64,000 bases of DNA from Strigamia acuminata (lineage: Eukaryota > Arthropoda > Chilopoda > Geophilomorpha > Linotaeniidae): positions 62,197,369 through 62,261,368 of the forward strand of contig OX442314.1 of the NCBI GenBank assembly GCA_949358305.1. Reading direction: 5' to 3'. A model generated the notes under the pieces. That model was not told the DNA's origin. It made no database searches and saw only the letters and a list, made by a program, of their open reading frames with translations. A program made the position numbers and the translations under genes. This document shows positions 18,683 through 27,640 of this stretch, piece after piece; the first letter of the stretch is position 1; every line of letters starts with the position of its first letter.

Positions 18683-19072
18683 TCGCGGCTCGAACCACCC
18701 AACTTTCCAACAATCCAAAAAAGTGAAAGGAACAAGCCCGCAAAGACGTGGATTTGGGTAACACCAAGAAAAAACTCGTCATCGAACCCCGACGAGACTC
18801 CCTGTGCTCTATGCACCGAAGAGGGATGGGTGCAATGCGTGTTTGGACGGGCCCACCTGTTGGTGTGTCCAAACTGTGGGGGATCCAAGAAGAGACCAAT
18901 CATCACCCCCTGGAATGAAGACTTACTGCCTTTTTTAGTGAAGGGTGTATTTCTACTTGCCGCCAGAGAGTGGGTCTGTTGCGGTGAGTGTCGCTTAATC
19001 CAGAAGGGACAAGAAGTGACCATACAGATCGACCCTATGGTTATGAATGCCGAAAATATGCCATCCGGATGA
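18683..19072 (+). CDS. Cysteine-rich reading frame, unidentified
   Basis: Open from the codon after a TAG at 18680-18682 to a stop at 19072, about 129 codons, with no usable ATG at the start. Key residues: CALC, CPNC and CCGEC, each a CxxC-type pair, as in zinc-ribbon or treble-clef folds, with a hydrophobic stretch between them (LLPFLVKGVFLLAA). It lies just after the Copia-B LTR. It may be a host exon, or part of an unknown element. I do not recognise the family. The lack of ATG and of a clear splice acceptor keeps confidence low. Confidence 0.3.
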   Translation, partial: SRLEPPNFPTIQKSERNKPAKTWIWVTPRKNSSSNPDETPCALCTEEGWVQCVFGRAHLLVCPNCGGSKKRPIITPWNEDLLPFLVKGVFLLAAREWVCCGECRLIQKGQEVTIQIDPMVMNAENMPSG

Positions 19073-19635
19073 TTATTTTTCTTTATTCAATACTAGTTTT
19101 CCATTCATTTTTACTTTGTAATCATTATAAAATGCATCATTTGGATAATTTTTTAGTATGAATTTATAAACTTTCCCCCCAAATTGCTCTACCAGCTCAA
19201 GAAAAATGCCTCTGTGGATAATTAACACTGCAGTGCCACTTTTGTGTGCTCATTCCACAGGTTGTTAATGTTGAAGAGATTTTTCGTAGTAGTATAACTG
19301 TTTACGAGATTACGGCGTCACATGGTCACAAATCTAGATGTACGACCTTGCGACGTCACTTGTTGTATTTTTTGATAATGGCCGACGTGCATGACAAGTT
19401 GGTCGTGCACTGAATAAACTAATTAAGTTAAGTTTTCACCGAAAATCGTTCTAATTTCGACTATAAACACTACAGTTAATTCAATAGAAACAGTTGACTA
19501 ACATAAAACCGAGCGTCGCCACCACCCGACAAGGGCGCGGTGCTCTTTTGGCTCGTTTTGCTCGTTCCGGTGCGGCCGTTGCAGATTCGTAGGCATATTT
19601 CGGGTTGTATTTTGATCGCGTTTTTGTATTTACCG
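19073..19635. other. AT-rich spacer
   Basis: No gene, repeat or RNA recognised. Confidence 0.5.
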
Positions 19636-19940
19636 TAAAACCTCGGGTATAAGCCGACCCGTGTATAAGCCGACCCCCCCATTCTAGGGCACCATTTTGC
19701 TAATAAATGGTAGCTCGCGGGTATAAGCCGAGGACGTCAAAATGTTGTGAAATTTAGTCGAAAATCAATGAAATTGACTAGAATTTAGTAAAAAATTGAT
19801 GCAATTGACTACAATTTGGTCGAAAATTGTGGAAATTGACTGATTGTTGGATGGCTGGTCTTATGTACAATACAAATGTACCTGCTACGTTCGTTACATT
19901 ACATTTTTTTTTTTAATCACGCGCGTATAAGCCGAAAAAA
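19636..19940. repeat. MITE-like fragment with GTATAAGCCGA motifs
   Basis: The motif GTATAAGCCGA occurs at about 19647, 19662, 19720 and 19925, with internal near-repeats of a unit like TTTAGTCGAAAATCAATGA. Motifs of this type occur near the ends of DNA transposons. I cannot set the ends. The reading frame on the minus strand (19476-19682) is not convincing. Confidence 0.35.
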
Positions 19941-19944
19941 ATTG

Positions 19945-20270
19945 GACACATAAGTCGTTCCTGCCACATCAGCCGGGACTGCAGCAAACTGTAAAATCTG
20001 CAAGCAGCCGAGACATGTCTCGAGAGCCTTCTGCGTCAAATTTTATAAAAACGCACCATCAAAAAAAACTCCTAAAACAAAAGAATTCGTTCTAAAAGCA
20101 GTAACGTACGATGTACTATGTACGTTCAAAAGGGAATAGGCTGTCTTTTGCGCCAGTAAGGAGGATGGAGGCATCAATCTGCCACACATCAAAACGCTGA
20201 TCATGTCGTGCATCACTGAGCTGACCATGAGAAAAATCAGGAAGAAGGCTAAGGCTCTGCTGCCTTACAC
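19945..20270 (+). pseudogene. LINE remnant: ORF1 end joined to ORF2 end
   Basis: Resembles the last ORF1 knuckles (CKICKQPRHVSRAFC) and then, after about 20105, jumps to the late ORF2 region matching DGGIGLPHI (63855). Everything between is deleted. A relative with the same kind of junction is at 36106-37740. Confidence 0.7.
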
Positions 20271-20815
20271 TTGTGCTTCAAGTTGCCATGTTCCGGGCCT
20301 ACAAACCCACAAACATACAATTATATCAAGAGGCTTAAAGAGCGTTCACTCTTATTTAGTCTATTTATTTTAGCCGTATTAACTGTGACAAGACCAAACT
20401 GGAAAAAGAGTGTACTTTGGTTAGCTGCTTTGTTTGAAAGCAGTCGATGGAACTCTCATCATCAGCAATGTGAAAAGGTCAGCGAACAAGGAGAGCCAAA
20501 AACATGTCATTTTTTGATGATGGTGATGAAGAAAAAACTCAATCTTTGGTATGTACTTTTTAGTGGCTTTGCAATTTCTAGAAGAAAAGAAAAAAAACGT
20601 TGCAGGTAGAAGTAGTAAAAAATTAGCTTATTGCAAACATAAGAAATTAGGCAAAAGAGGCGTCATCTGACACAACAGCGCTCATGAATGAAAATTATTT
20701 TCATTCATGAGCGCTGTTGTGTCAGACAGCTAGAGGACAAGAGACCAAAAAAGTATGAAATACCAGAGTATGAATGAGAAGGTGAAAATACTAAAGTTAC
20801 AATATATTAACAATA
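20271..20815. other. Spacer left of Gypsy-C, possible host intron or exon
   Basis: Contains a palindrome (20666-20726) and, at 20504-20548, a short open stretch starting ATG (MSFFDDGDEEKTQSL) followed by GTATGT. Together with the exons at 26287-26527 this might be one host gene whose intron received Gypsy-C, but the implied next intron would be only 33 nt. Weakly supported. Confidence 0.2.
20666..20726. repeat. Perfect 30-bp inverted repeat with 1-nt centre
   Basis: Arms 20666-20695 and 20697-20726 are exact reverse complements around T20696. Each arm includes ACAGCGCTCATGAATG. It is not part of any recognised element. Confidence 0.95.
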
Positions 20816-20819
20816 TTTG

Positions 20820-21082
20820 TGTGGAGTTTTGGGGTTTCGACAGGCGACAACGGTCGCCAGAGGGCGGGCGGACATACGCGAATATGTCCGATAGACGTTT
20901 TGGGGGTAGACAGCCAATTGGGGGCTGTTCCTTGTGGTCAGCCAATCAGGGCTGACCAGTCTCATATTTAAATGTAATAATTTGTAATAAAGATCACTTT
21001 GAATTTAACAAGCTCGTGTGTGCGTCGCGGACCAGCGGGTCCGCCATTTTGTTTATTTGGAGTCGGCTTTAATAAGTTTACA
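20820..21082 (+). repeat. 5' LTR of Gypsy-C
   Basis: TGTGGAGTTTTGG ... AAGTTTACA. An AATAAA signal lies near 20986. The leader from 21083 to 21271 has a short tandem repeat (AGTAGACGAA). Confidence 0.95.
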
Positions 21083-21271
21083 TCAGAAGTGGGATAGACG
21101 AATTCGATGCGACGATAAAGTAGACGAAAGTAGACGAAAGTAGAAGGCGATTGTTTTCGGCGGCAGAAGCGAAATTCGGGTAGCAAATAGCGCGTGGACG
21201 GTTCGGGAATCAAGAGACGATTCGCTGGGATAAACACGTGTTACGAGGGTTAGCCGAATTACGAAGAAGAA

Positions 21272-24200
21272 ATGGCCGAGATCAAAGCAGTCGTAGAGAA
21301 GATCGAGCGTGGAGAATTTCCAAGCGGAGTTGAGTGGGAGATGTTAAGAGTAAAAGATCTGAAACCACTATTAGCAGAGCGGAACATTGCATCGCCGAGG
21401 ATAAAATGCAAAATGTTGACCGCATTACGAGCAGCTGTAGCTACGGAACTAGGGATCGTAGACGAAGAAGACGACGAAGAAGAAGAAGAGAAAGACGAAG
21501 AGAAAGTAGAAGACAACGATCCGGAGATAGAAGAAAACCCACCGGTACAAGCGATGACGAACGGCGGATTTAGTGCGGATCAAGTACAAGAGATGATGAA
21601 GCAAATGATGGCGACGATGCTAGCGATGCAGACGAAACCAGAGGCGCCAAAAGAGCCGAAGGAAGTGAAAAACGCGCCGAAACTGCCACGATTTTCGGGA
21701 GACCAGAACGAGTTGCGGACAACGACGCAGTGGTTAGCGGACGTTCACGAATACGCGAAAGAATACAAGTGGACGAACGCAACCAAAGTAACGACGGCGG
21801 CGGCGGCGTTGGATGGTCCGGCGAAGGTATGGCACGAAAATTCCGGAACGACGATACGGAAATTTGACGCGTGGGAGGCCGAGTTGAAGAAGAATTTTCC
21901 GGATCAACGACTAACATACGACGAGAAAGAAAGGTTGATTCGGGCACCGCAGAAGAACGACGAGACGGCCGAAACCTATTTACGACGGAAATGGGCCACG
22001 TGCGAAAAGTTGGGAATGACGATCGGGGACGCACAGGAATATTTGTTAGACGGGCTAAAACTCAAGACCGCCACGGCGCCAATGTATTTTCTCCAGTACC
22101 AACATATCACCGAAATCGTCCGAACGATGCGAAGCGTGGAAGCGCGGACCAAAGTCGCGATCGTCGAAACAAAAGTGAAGACATCTACAGCGAAGCCAAC
22201 CGGGAACGCGATGATCAAGTGTTACAAATGCGGCGAGAAGGGGCACCGAAAGGAGGACTGTCCAAACGAGTTGAAGTGTTTTAAATGTCACGAGTCAGGG
22301 CATTTATCGAACGCGTGCCCAAACGGGACAAAATGTTTTAATTGTAGCGGATTTGGGCACATGGCGAACACGTGCCCAGAGCCAAAGAAAGAGCGGAAGC
22401 AGCCATCGAAGGACAAGTTGGACGTTAAGACGAAGAAGATTTACAAGATCGAAGCCGAGGAGATGCAGCCAGAATTCGAGACCATGATGTGGGTCGATGG
22501 AAAGAAATGCAGCGCGGGAATCGATACGCAAAGCGCCGTGTGTCTAATTAGTAAGACGTTTGCGAAACGTACGAAAATCGAGGAGCCGGACTACGAATTC
22601 GTGATCGAGGGATTTAATCAAGACGCAAGTCGCTACCGCGGGCGAACGAGATGTGATGTAGAAAGCGCAAACGTGAAATTGGCGGATGTCGAGTTCTACG
22701 TGGTCGACGACGCCAGGATGCCGACGGAAGTCTGGATAGGGAAGCCATTCTTGAAACACCCAACGATCACGATGCAGTCCGATGGAGGATACGTAACGTT
22801 CAGACCGAGGGAAGGGATGCAAGACGAAGCAGGAATTACCAGAATCAAGCCGAAAATCACTGCAGCAAAGCCGCGAGCGCTCGTGATCGACGAGAACAAA
22901 GTGGTGCCAGCCCACTCGATAAGTTTGGTGACGGTACGAGCGAAGAATCAATCAGACGGGTTGTTTTACGTAGAAAACGAACGCGCGGTGACGGATCGAT
23001 TAGAAGTACCGGAAGGCTTGATCGAAGTAAAGAACGAGCGGGCAATAATGCCAATAATCAACGATGGACCGGAAGAAGTACGAGTCACACGAGGTCGAAA
23101 GCTTGGACACGTTGAAATCACCGAAGAAGAACCGTCGTTGCACCAAGTACAAGTCAAGAAAGTCGCGACGACCGAGGCGAGTCCGAGGATGCGAATAACG
23201 GCCGACGAAATTAATTTGGGCAAATCGGTGACGCCAGAAGAGACGGAAATTGTGCTGACGATGATCAACGACGAATTTCGAGACTGCTTCGCTACGAGTT
23301 TGGAGGAGGTCGGATGTTTCCCAGATCTCAAGATGGAAATCGAAGTTACAACGACAAGGCCAACGAATTTGCGGCGATACCAGTATTCGGCGGCGCAACA
23401 GAAAGAAATCGACAAAATGGTCGCCGAGTTGGAAGGAGCAGGATTCGTGACGCGATCAAAGAGTCCATTCAACAGTCCGATCGTGATGGTGCGCAAGAAA
23501 ACTGGCGAATGGAGAATTTGTATTGATTTCAGGTCGCTCAACGAAATAACGGTGAAGGAACACTTTCCGTGCCCCAGGATGGATGAGTTACTCGACGGGA
23601 CGCACGAATGGCGAGTCTTCCTAGTGTTCGATTTGGCGTCGGGTTACTACCAGATCGAATTAACGGCCGGAGCGCAAGAGAAGACAGCATTTTCGACAAT
23701 GAACGGCAAATACCAGTTTGTACGGATGCCGTTTGGGTTGATAAACGCGCCGTTTGTTTTCAATCGAGTGATGGAGTTGGCGTTCGGACATTTGCCATAC
23801 GAAGTACTGCGCAGATATATGGACGATCTTCTATCGGGTGCGAAAACGAACGCGGAGTTAATCGAGAAGATGCGAAAGATCTTAATCGAGGTGAGAAGAT
23901 CGAAGCTCACGTTGAAGTTGAGCAAGTGCCACTTCCTCTGCGAAGAAGTACAGTTTCTCGGGCTACGACTGACGAAAGACGGCCTGCGACCAGGATTCGA
24001 GAAGACAAGCGCGATCAAGAATTTTGCGAAGCCAAAAGACGTACGAGGCGTAAGGAGCTTTTTGGGATTGTGTGGGTATTTCCGACGATTCATCGCAGGA
24101 TATGCGACAAAAACGAGAGCGCTGACGAAATTAACTCGCAAGAACGAAACGTTTGTGTGGACGACTGAGTGTGAAGCGGCGTTTCAGGGGTTAATTGGAG

Positions 24201-25990
24201 AATTGATTGCGGAGCCCGTGTTGAAGATCTACGATAACACACGACCGTGCGAGGTGCATACGGACGCATCACAAGACGGGATCGGAGCAGTGTTGATGCA
24301 GCGAGGCGAAGGAAACGATCTGCACCCGATTATCTACGCGAGTAGAACGACGACCGAATGCGAGAAGCGATATCATTCAACGGAGCTCGAGTTGATGGCG
24401 GTAGTTTGGGCAGTATTGAAATTTCGGATGTATTTGTACGGCTCAGAGTTTACGGTGGTGACAGATTGCGAGGCGGTACGGTACGGGTTGAAGAAACGGG
24501 AGTTGACGCCACGAATCGGGAGATGGGTGTTGGCGCTTTCGGAATATAATTTCAAAGCAATACATCGACCAGGATTACTCATGGGCCACGTCGACGCCTT
24601 GAGTAGGAACGCGGAACCAGCGAGCGGCGAGGAAACGGAGATGGAACGACGGTTCAAAGTTAACCAAATTAAATTTACAGAAGGCGACTGGCTCGTGGCT
24701 GCGCAGGAAAGCGATCCCGAGTGTAAAGAGTTGAAGGACGCGCTGTTGATAGAAGATAAAAGTTTATTGAACGAACGAATGCAGCACAAGAGCCGAGGAT
24801 ACAGAATCAAGAAGGGACACGTTTATTTCGAATTGACGGCAAATGGACGGCGAAGGGATGTATTGTATTTGCCCAAGATGATGCGGAGACAGATCACGAA
24901 CGAAGTACATATTGGACACGCGCATCCAGGAGTCGACGCAACAATTGAGGCGATTCGGAAGAGGTTTTGGTTCCCCAGGATGCGAAGTTACGTAAAGGCA
25001 GCCGTAGGAACGTGTGTCGAGTGTTTGATGAGGAAGGAACCAGGAGGAAAACGGGCCGGCGAGTTGAATATTATCGAGAGACAAAGGGTGCCATTCCACA
25101 CTGTTCACCTGGATCATGTGGGCCCCTTTCCGAAGAGCGGCATTGGATATCGACACATTCTGGTGGCGGTATGCAATTTTTCGAAATTGGTCTTTCTGAT
25201 GCCAGTGAAATCAACGAACGCAACGACTACGTGCAAAGAGATTCGGAAGCTGTGTGCACGAATGTGGATCCCGACGCGGATTATTACAGATCGAGGAACT
25301 GCGTTCACCAACGCATTATTTGCAGAGATGTGCACGGAACTCGAGATTCGACACGTGCTGACTTCGACAGAAAATCCGAGAGCGAACGGACAAGTGGAAA
25401 GGATGAACCGAACGATAGTTCCAATGTTGGTGAGCCAAACGACGAAGGACGACGGGAGCGATTGGAGCAAAGGGATTGACAAGGTTGAAATCGCGATCAA
25501 CTCAAGAATCAACCAATCGACCAAGAAAACACCATTGGAGGTGTTGTATGGATTCCAGCCGAGGACGATCATCGAGCCAAGATTATCAGCGATAGTAGTC
25601 GAGGAAAACGATGAAAACGAGACGGAAATCGAGGACGTAAGGAACGAAGCGTACGAAACACTTACAGAAAACCAGATCAAGCAGAAAAAGGCGTTCGATA
25701 GACATCGAGGACCAAGTCGGACATACGAGGTCGGAGATGTGGTCGTCGTACGAAGGAAAGCGATCGCAATACAAGGCAAAGCGGGAAAACTCAGTAATCT
25801 GTACCGGGGACCTTTGCGAGTAAGTCGGCGGATTTCGAGCACGGTGTACGAGGTTACGAGTCTTGAAAACCCGCCTCGATACAAAACGACCGCACCAATC
25901 GACCAGATGAAGAAGTGGACATTCGAGGACGACGCAGCATCGGGAGCCGAAGACGAGTTAACAGGTGTCGGCGGGGGCGCCGACATTTAG
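21272..25990 (+). CDS. Gag-Pol polyprotein of Gypsy-C
   Basis: 1572 residues in a single frame. An acidic stretch near residues 65-90; capsid-like region; three zinc knuckles from about residue 317 (CYKCGEKGHRKEDC, CFKCHESGHLSNAC, CFNCSGFGHMANTC); protease region at about 415 with GIDTQSAVCL, where Gln replaces the usual Gly of Asp-Thr/Ser-Gly; RT with RYMDDLL (about 849); RNase H with VHTDAS (about 994); integrase zinc domain HIGHAHPG ... CVEC (about 1212-1245); core LDHVGPF, ITDRGTAF and NGQVERMN; GPY/F-like YRGPL (about 1510). Fusion of gag and pol without a frameshift resembles Mag-type Gypsy elements. The changed protease triad is the only visible defect. Confidence 0.95.
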   Translation: MAEIKAVVEKIERGEFPSGVEWEMLRVKDLKPLLAERNIASPRIKCKMLTALRAAVATELGIVDEEDDEEEEEKDEEKVEDNDPEIEENPPVQAMTNGGFSADQVQEMMKQMMATMLAMQTKPEAPKEPKEVKNAPKLPRFSGDQNELRTTTQWLADVHEYAKEYKWTNATKVTTAAAALDGPAKVWHENSGTTIRKFDAWEAELKKNFPDQRLTYDEKERLIRAPQKNDETAETYLRRKWATCEKLGMTIGDAQEYLLDGLKLKTATAPMYFLQYQHITEIVRTMRSVEARTKVAIVETKVKTSTAKPTGNAMIKCYKCGEKGHRKEDCPNELKCFKCHESGHLSNACPNGTKCFNCSGFGHMANTCPEPKKERKQPSKDKLDVKTKKIYKIEAEEMQPEFETMMWVDGKKCSAGIDTQSAVCLISKTFAKRTKIEEPDYEFVIEGFNQDASRYRGRTRCDVESANVKLADVEFYVVDDARMPTEVWIGKPFLKHPTITMQSDGGYVTFRPREGMQDEAGITRIKPKITAAKPRALVIDENKVVPAHSISLVTVRAKNQSDGLFYVENERAVTDRLEVPEGLIEVKNERAIMPIINDGPEEVRVTRGRKLGHVEITEEEPSLHQVQVKKVATTEASPRMRITADEINLGKSVTPEETEIVLTMINDEFRDCFATSLEEVGCFPDLKMEIEVTTTRPTNLRRYQYSAAQQKEIDKMVAELEGAGFVTRSKSPFNSPIVMVRKKTGEWRICIDFRSLNEITVKEHFPCPRMDELLDGTHEWRVFLVFDLASGYYQIELTAGAQEKTAFSTMNGKYQFVRMPFGLINAPFVFNRVMELAFGHLPYEVLRRYMDDLLSGAKTNAELIEKMRKILIEVRRSKLTLKLSKCHFLCEEVQFLGLRLTKDGLRPGFEKTSAIKNFAKPKDVRGVRSFLGLCGYFRRFIAGYATKTRALTKLTRKNETFVWTTECEAAFQGLIGELIAEPVLKIYDNTRPCEVHTDASQDGIGAVLMQRGEGNDLHPIIYASRTTTECEKRYHSTELELMAVVWAVLKFRMYLYGSEFTVVTDCEAVRYGLKKRELTPRIGRWVLALSEYNFKAIHRPGLLMGHVDALSRNAEPASGEETEMERRFKVNQIKFTEGDWLVAAQESDPECKELKDALLIEDKSLLNERMQHKSRGYRIKKGHVYFELTANGRRRDVLYLPKMMRRQITNEVHIGHAHPGVDATIEAIRKRFWFPRMRSYVKAAVGTCVECLMRKEPGGKRAGELNIIERQRVPFHTVHLDHVGPFPKSGIGYRHILVAVCNFSKLVFLMPVKSTNATTTCKEIRKLCARMWIPTRIITDRGTAFTNALFAEMCTELEIRHVLTSTENPRANGQVERMNRTIVPMLVSQTTKDDGSDWSKGIDKVEIAINSRINQSTKKTPLEVLYGFQPRTIIEPRLSAIVVEENDENETEIEDVRNEAYETLTENQIKQKKAFDRHRGPSRTYEVGDVVVVRRKAIAIQGKAGKLSNLYRGPLRVSRRISSTVYEVTSLENPPRYKTTAPIDQMKKWTFEDDAASGAEDELTGVGGGADI

Positions 25991-26003
25991 TCGGATGACC
26001 GAG

Positions 26004-26266
26004 TGTGGAGTTTTGGGGTTTCGACAGGCGACAACGGTCGCCAGAGGGCGGGCGGACATACGCGAATATGTCCGATAGACGTTTTGGGGGTAGACAGCCA
26101 ATTGGGGGCTGTTCCTTGTGGTCAGCCAATCAGGGCTGACCAGTCTCATATTTAAATGTAATAATTTGTAATAAAGATCACTTTGAATTTAACAAGCTAG
26201 TGTGTGCGTCGCGGACCAGCGGGTCCGCCATTTTGTTTATTTGGAGTCAGCTTTAATAAGTTTACA
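26004..26266 (+). repeat. 3' LTR of Gypsy-C
   Basis: Second copy of the 20820-21082 LTR, two substitutions apart, followed by the target duplication TTTG. I see no clear polypurine tract right before it. Confidence 0.95.
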
Positions 26267-26286
26267 TTTGTTTATTTCATCTGTAG

Positions 26287-26527
26287 GACGACTTCAAAGA
26301 TAAACAAGTTTTGCCCGCACTACACGCTCAAAAAATCGTTGCTTTGATTGGTAATATACCATCTACAAGTGTTAGTTAAAAAAATTGTTAGTTCATACTT
26401 TGATTTTCTATTTACAGATTATCCTTCAATTGAGAATAAAGTAGTACTGCGGGCAAAAATTCGGACTAGTCTGTCCTCTCTCCTCAATGGATTCTTGCCA
26501 CTTCGTACCTCACAAAGGATATGTTAG
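26287..26527 (+). CDS. Two terminal exons of an unidentified host gene
   Basis: Exon 26287-26350 follows TTTCATCTGTAG and ends before GTAATA; the 67-nt intron ends TATTTACAG; exon 26418-26527 ends with TAG. Joined in phase 1 they encode 57 residues, starting DDFKDKQVLPALHAQKIVAL and ending LPLRTSQRIC. I do not recognise the protein. Gypsy-C sits immediately upstream, in the presumed preceding intron, in the same orientation. Confidence 0.45.
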
Positions 26528-26782
26528 TACTATCACTGCTAAGCGGTCATGATGTAAAAACAGGACCAGAACTGGGGGTTTCTTCATTTCGTCGCCCTTC
26601 ATTTCGTCGCCGTGTCATTTCGTCGCCGTTTTTGGCGACGAAATGACACCCAAAATGGAAAAAGGGCGACGAAATGAAGGGCGACAAAATGATACGGTTG
26701 AAGAACGAAAACAACCCAAACCGAACAGAAGGGCGACGAAATGACACGGCGACGAAATGAAGGGCGACGAAATGATACGGCC

Positions 26783-27340
26783 ATTATAATGGCTTGTAGT
26801 GTTTTGGCCACGGATAAGATGGCAGCTAACTGTTTGGTCGTTGGTTGATAACGCTGTACGAGAAACCCAACGACGAGATCACCGACCACAGAGGGAAGGA
26901 AAATGCGGTTCCTTGTGTGAATTGATTAAAAATATATTAATTGCCCAATTGTAATCAATTTAATTAATCGTTACCTGTCCAAATGCTTGCTTGTGATGCT
27001 GTAATGTGAAACTTGTGTTCTAAATACTTGGGCATGTACATCATAAAACCTTCTAGTCCAAACCACACAAAAGTCTCGCTTAATATCTGACCTTCTAGTC
27101 CAAACCACACAAAAGTCTCGCTTAATATCTGAAACCAAAGCATTAGATTCCCCGAAATTCTTCGAATACCAGGAATCATCTCTGCAATAAATGATCATGA
27201 GGTATTTGTACTGCAGCATGAAATTAGTCACCCTTAAAAGATGGAATTGTATTTGGATTTTCATCTTCTTCTCCGTTAGCCATTGGTTTTTTTTCTTTTA
27301 ACTCCATTTGTTGGATGGCAGACGAGGGGGGAATTGAGCA
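26783..27340 (-). pseudogene. SLCO/OATP transporter fragment, three exons
   Basis: Minus strand. Exon ending at 27232 encodes QQMELKEKKP ... TIPSFK; a 50-nt intron (27231-27182, GTGACT ... TTGCAG); exon 27181-26975 encodes EMIPGIRRISGNLMLWFQ ... MPKYLEHKFHITASQAS and ends at a GTAACG donor; exon from 26911 encodes PSVVGDLVVGFLVQRY after an apparent one-base shift. The pattern IPSFKEM(x)PGI, PKYLE(x)KF(x)(x)TAS, then a glycine-rich membrane segment matches organic anion transporters, around the sixth and seventh membrane helices. It carries a 42-bp duplication, no start and no end, and stops at the flanking repeat arrays. Confidence 0.55.
27049..27132. repeat. 42-bp tandem duplication inside the SLCO-like exon
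   Basis: Two adjacent identical 42-bp units starting CCTTCTAGTCC. On the coding strand this repeats 14 residues (ILSETFVWFGLEGQ) in frame, so it does not break the exon. Confidence 0.9.
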
Positions 27341-27640
27341 ATCAAAAAGCCACAAAGAATGGAAAGAAGAAATTAATAAATGAAACGTCGCTACAACGTT
27401 TCGGCGCACGTCTATACGACGTTACGCTTCGGCGTGTTCTACTGCAATGGCGGTGAAAATTCCACAACAATGAAATGGCGACGAAATGATATGGCGACGA
27501 AATTATAGGGCGACGAAATGATAGGGCGACGAAATGATATGTTGATGAAATTAGGGCGACGAAATGAAAAAAAAATTTTCAACACAACCTTTATTAAAAA
27601 AAAGTACGGGGGCGACGAAATGAATGGCGACGAAATGAAG

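Larger units (their letters stand above)
20820..26266 (+). mobile_element. Gypsy-C: compact complete Ty3/Gypsy element
   Basis: 5447 bp, two 263-bp LTRs, one gag-pol frame, 4-bp target duplication TTTG (20816-20819 and 26267-26270). The LTRs differ at two sites I can see (CTCGTG/CTAGTG and GTCGGC/GTCAGC), so insertion is fairly recent. It has no third gene. I could not assign a primer tRNA to the sequence after the 5' LTR (CAGAAGTGGGAT). Confidence 0.95.
26584..27637. mobile_element. Block bounded by arrays of GGCGACGAAATGA, carrying a gene fragment
   Basis: Left array 26584-26775: three copies of the reverse complement TCATTTCGTCGCC, then six forward copies, one with a mismatch. Right array about 27476-27637: about seven forward copies, one degenerate. 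The outer ends are inverted relative to each other (TTCATTTCG at left, CGAAATGAA at right). Between them lie SLCO-like exons. It resembles a foldback-type DNA element with modular terminal repeats, but I see no transposase and no clear target duplication. Confidence 0.5.

Noticed and set aside
20271-20609. 112-residue + frame left of Gypsy-C
   Set aside because: No family features; mixes LINE debris with AT-rich sequence.
21083-21110. Primer binding site of Gypsy-C
   Set aside because: I could not match the sequence after the LTR to a tRNA 3' end from memory, so no call is made.
25114-25986. 290-residue minus-strand frame in Gypsy-C
   Set aside because: Shadow of the integrase frame, produced by codon bias.
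26584-26775. CRISPR-like repeat array
   Set aside because: 13-bp motifs in both orientations at irregular spacing, animal context.
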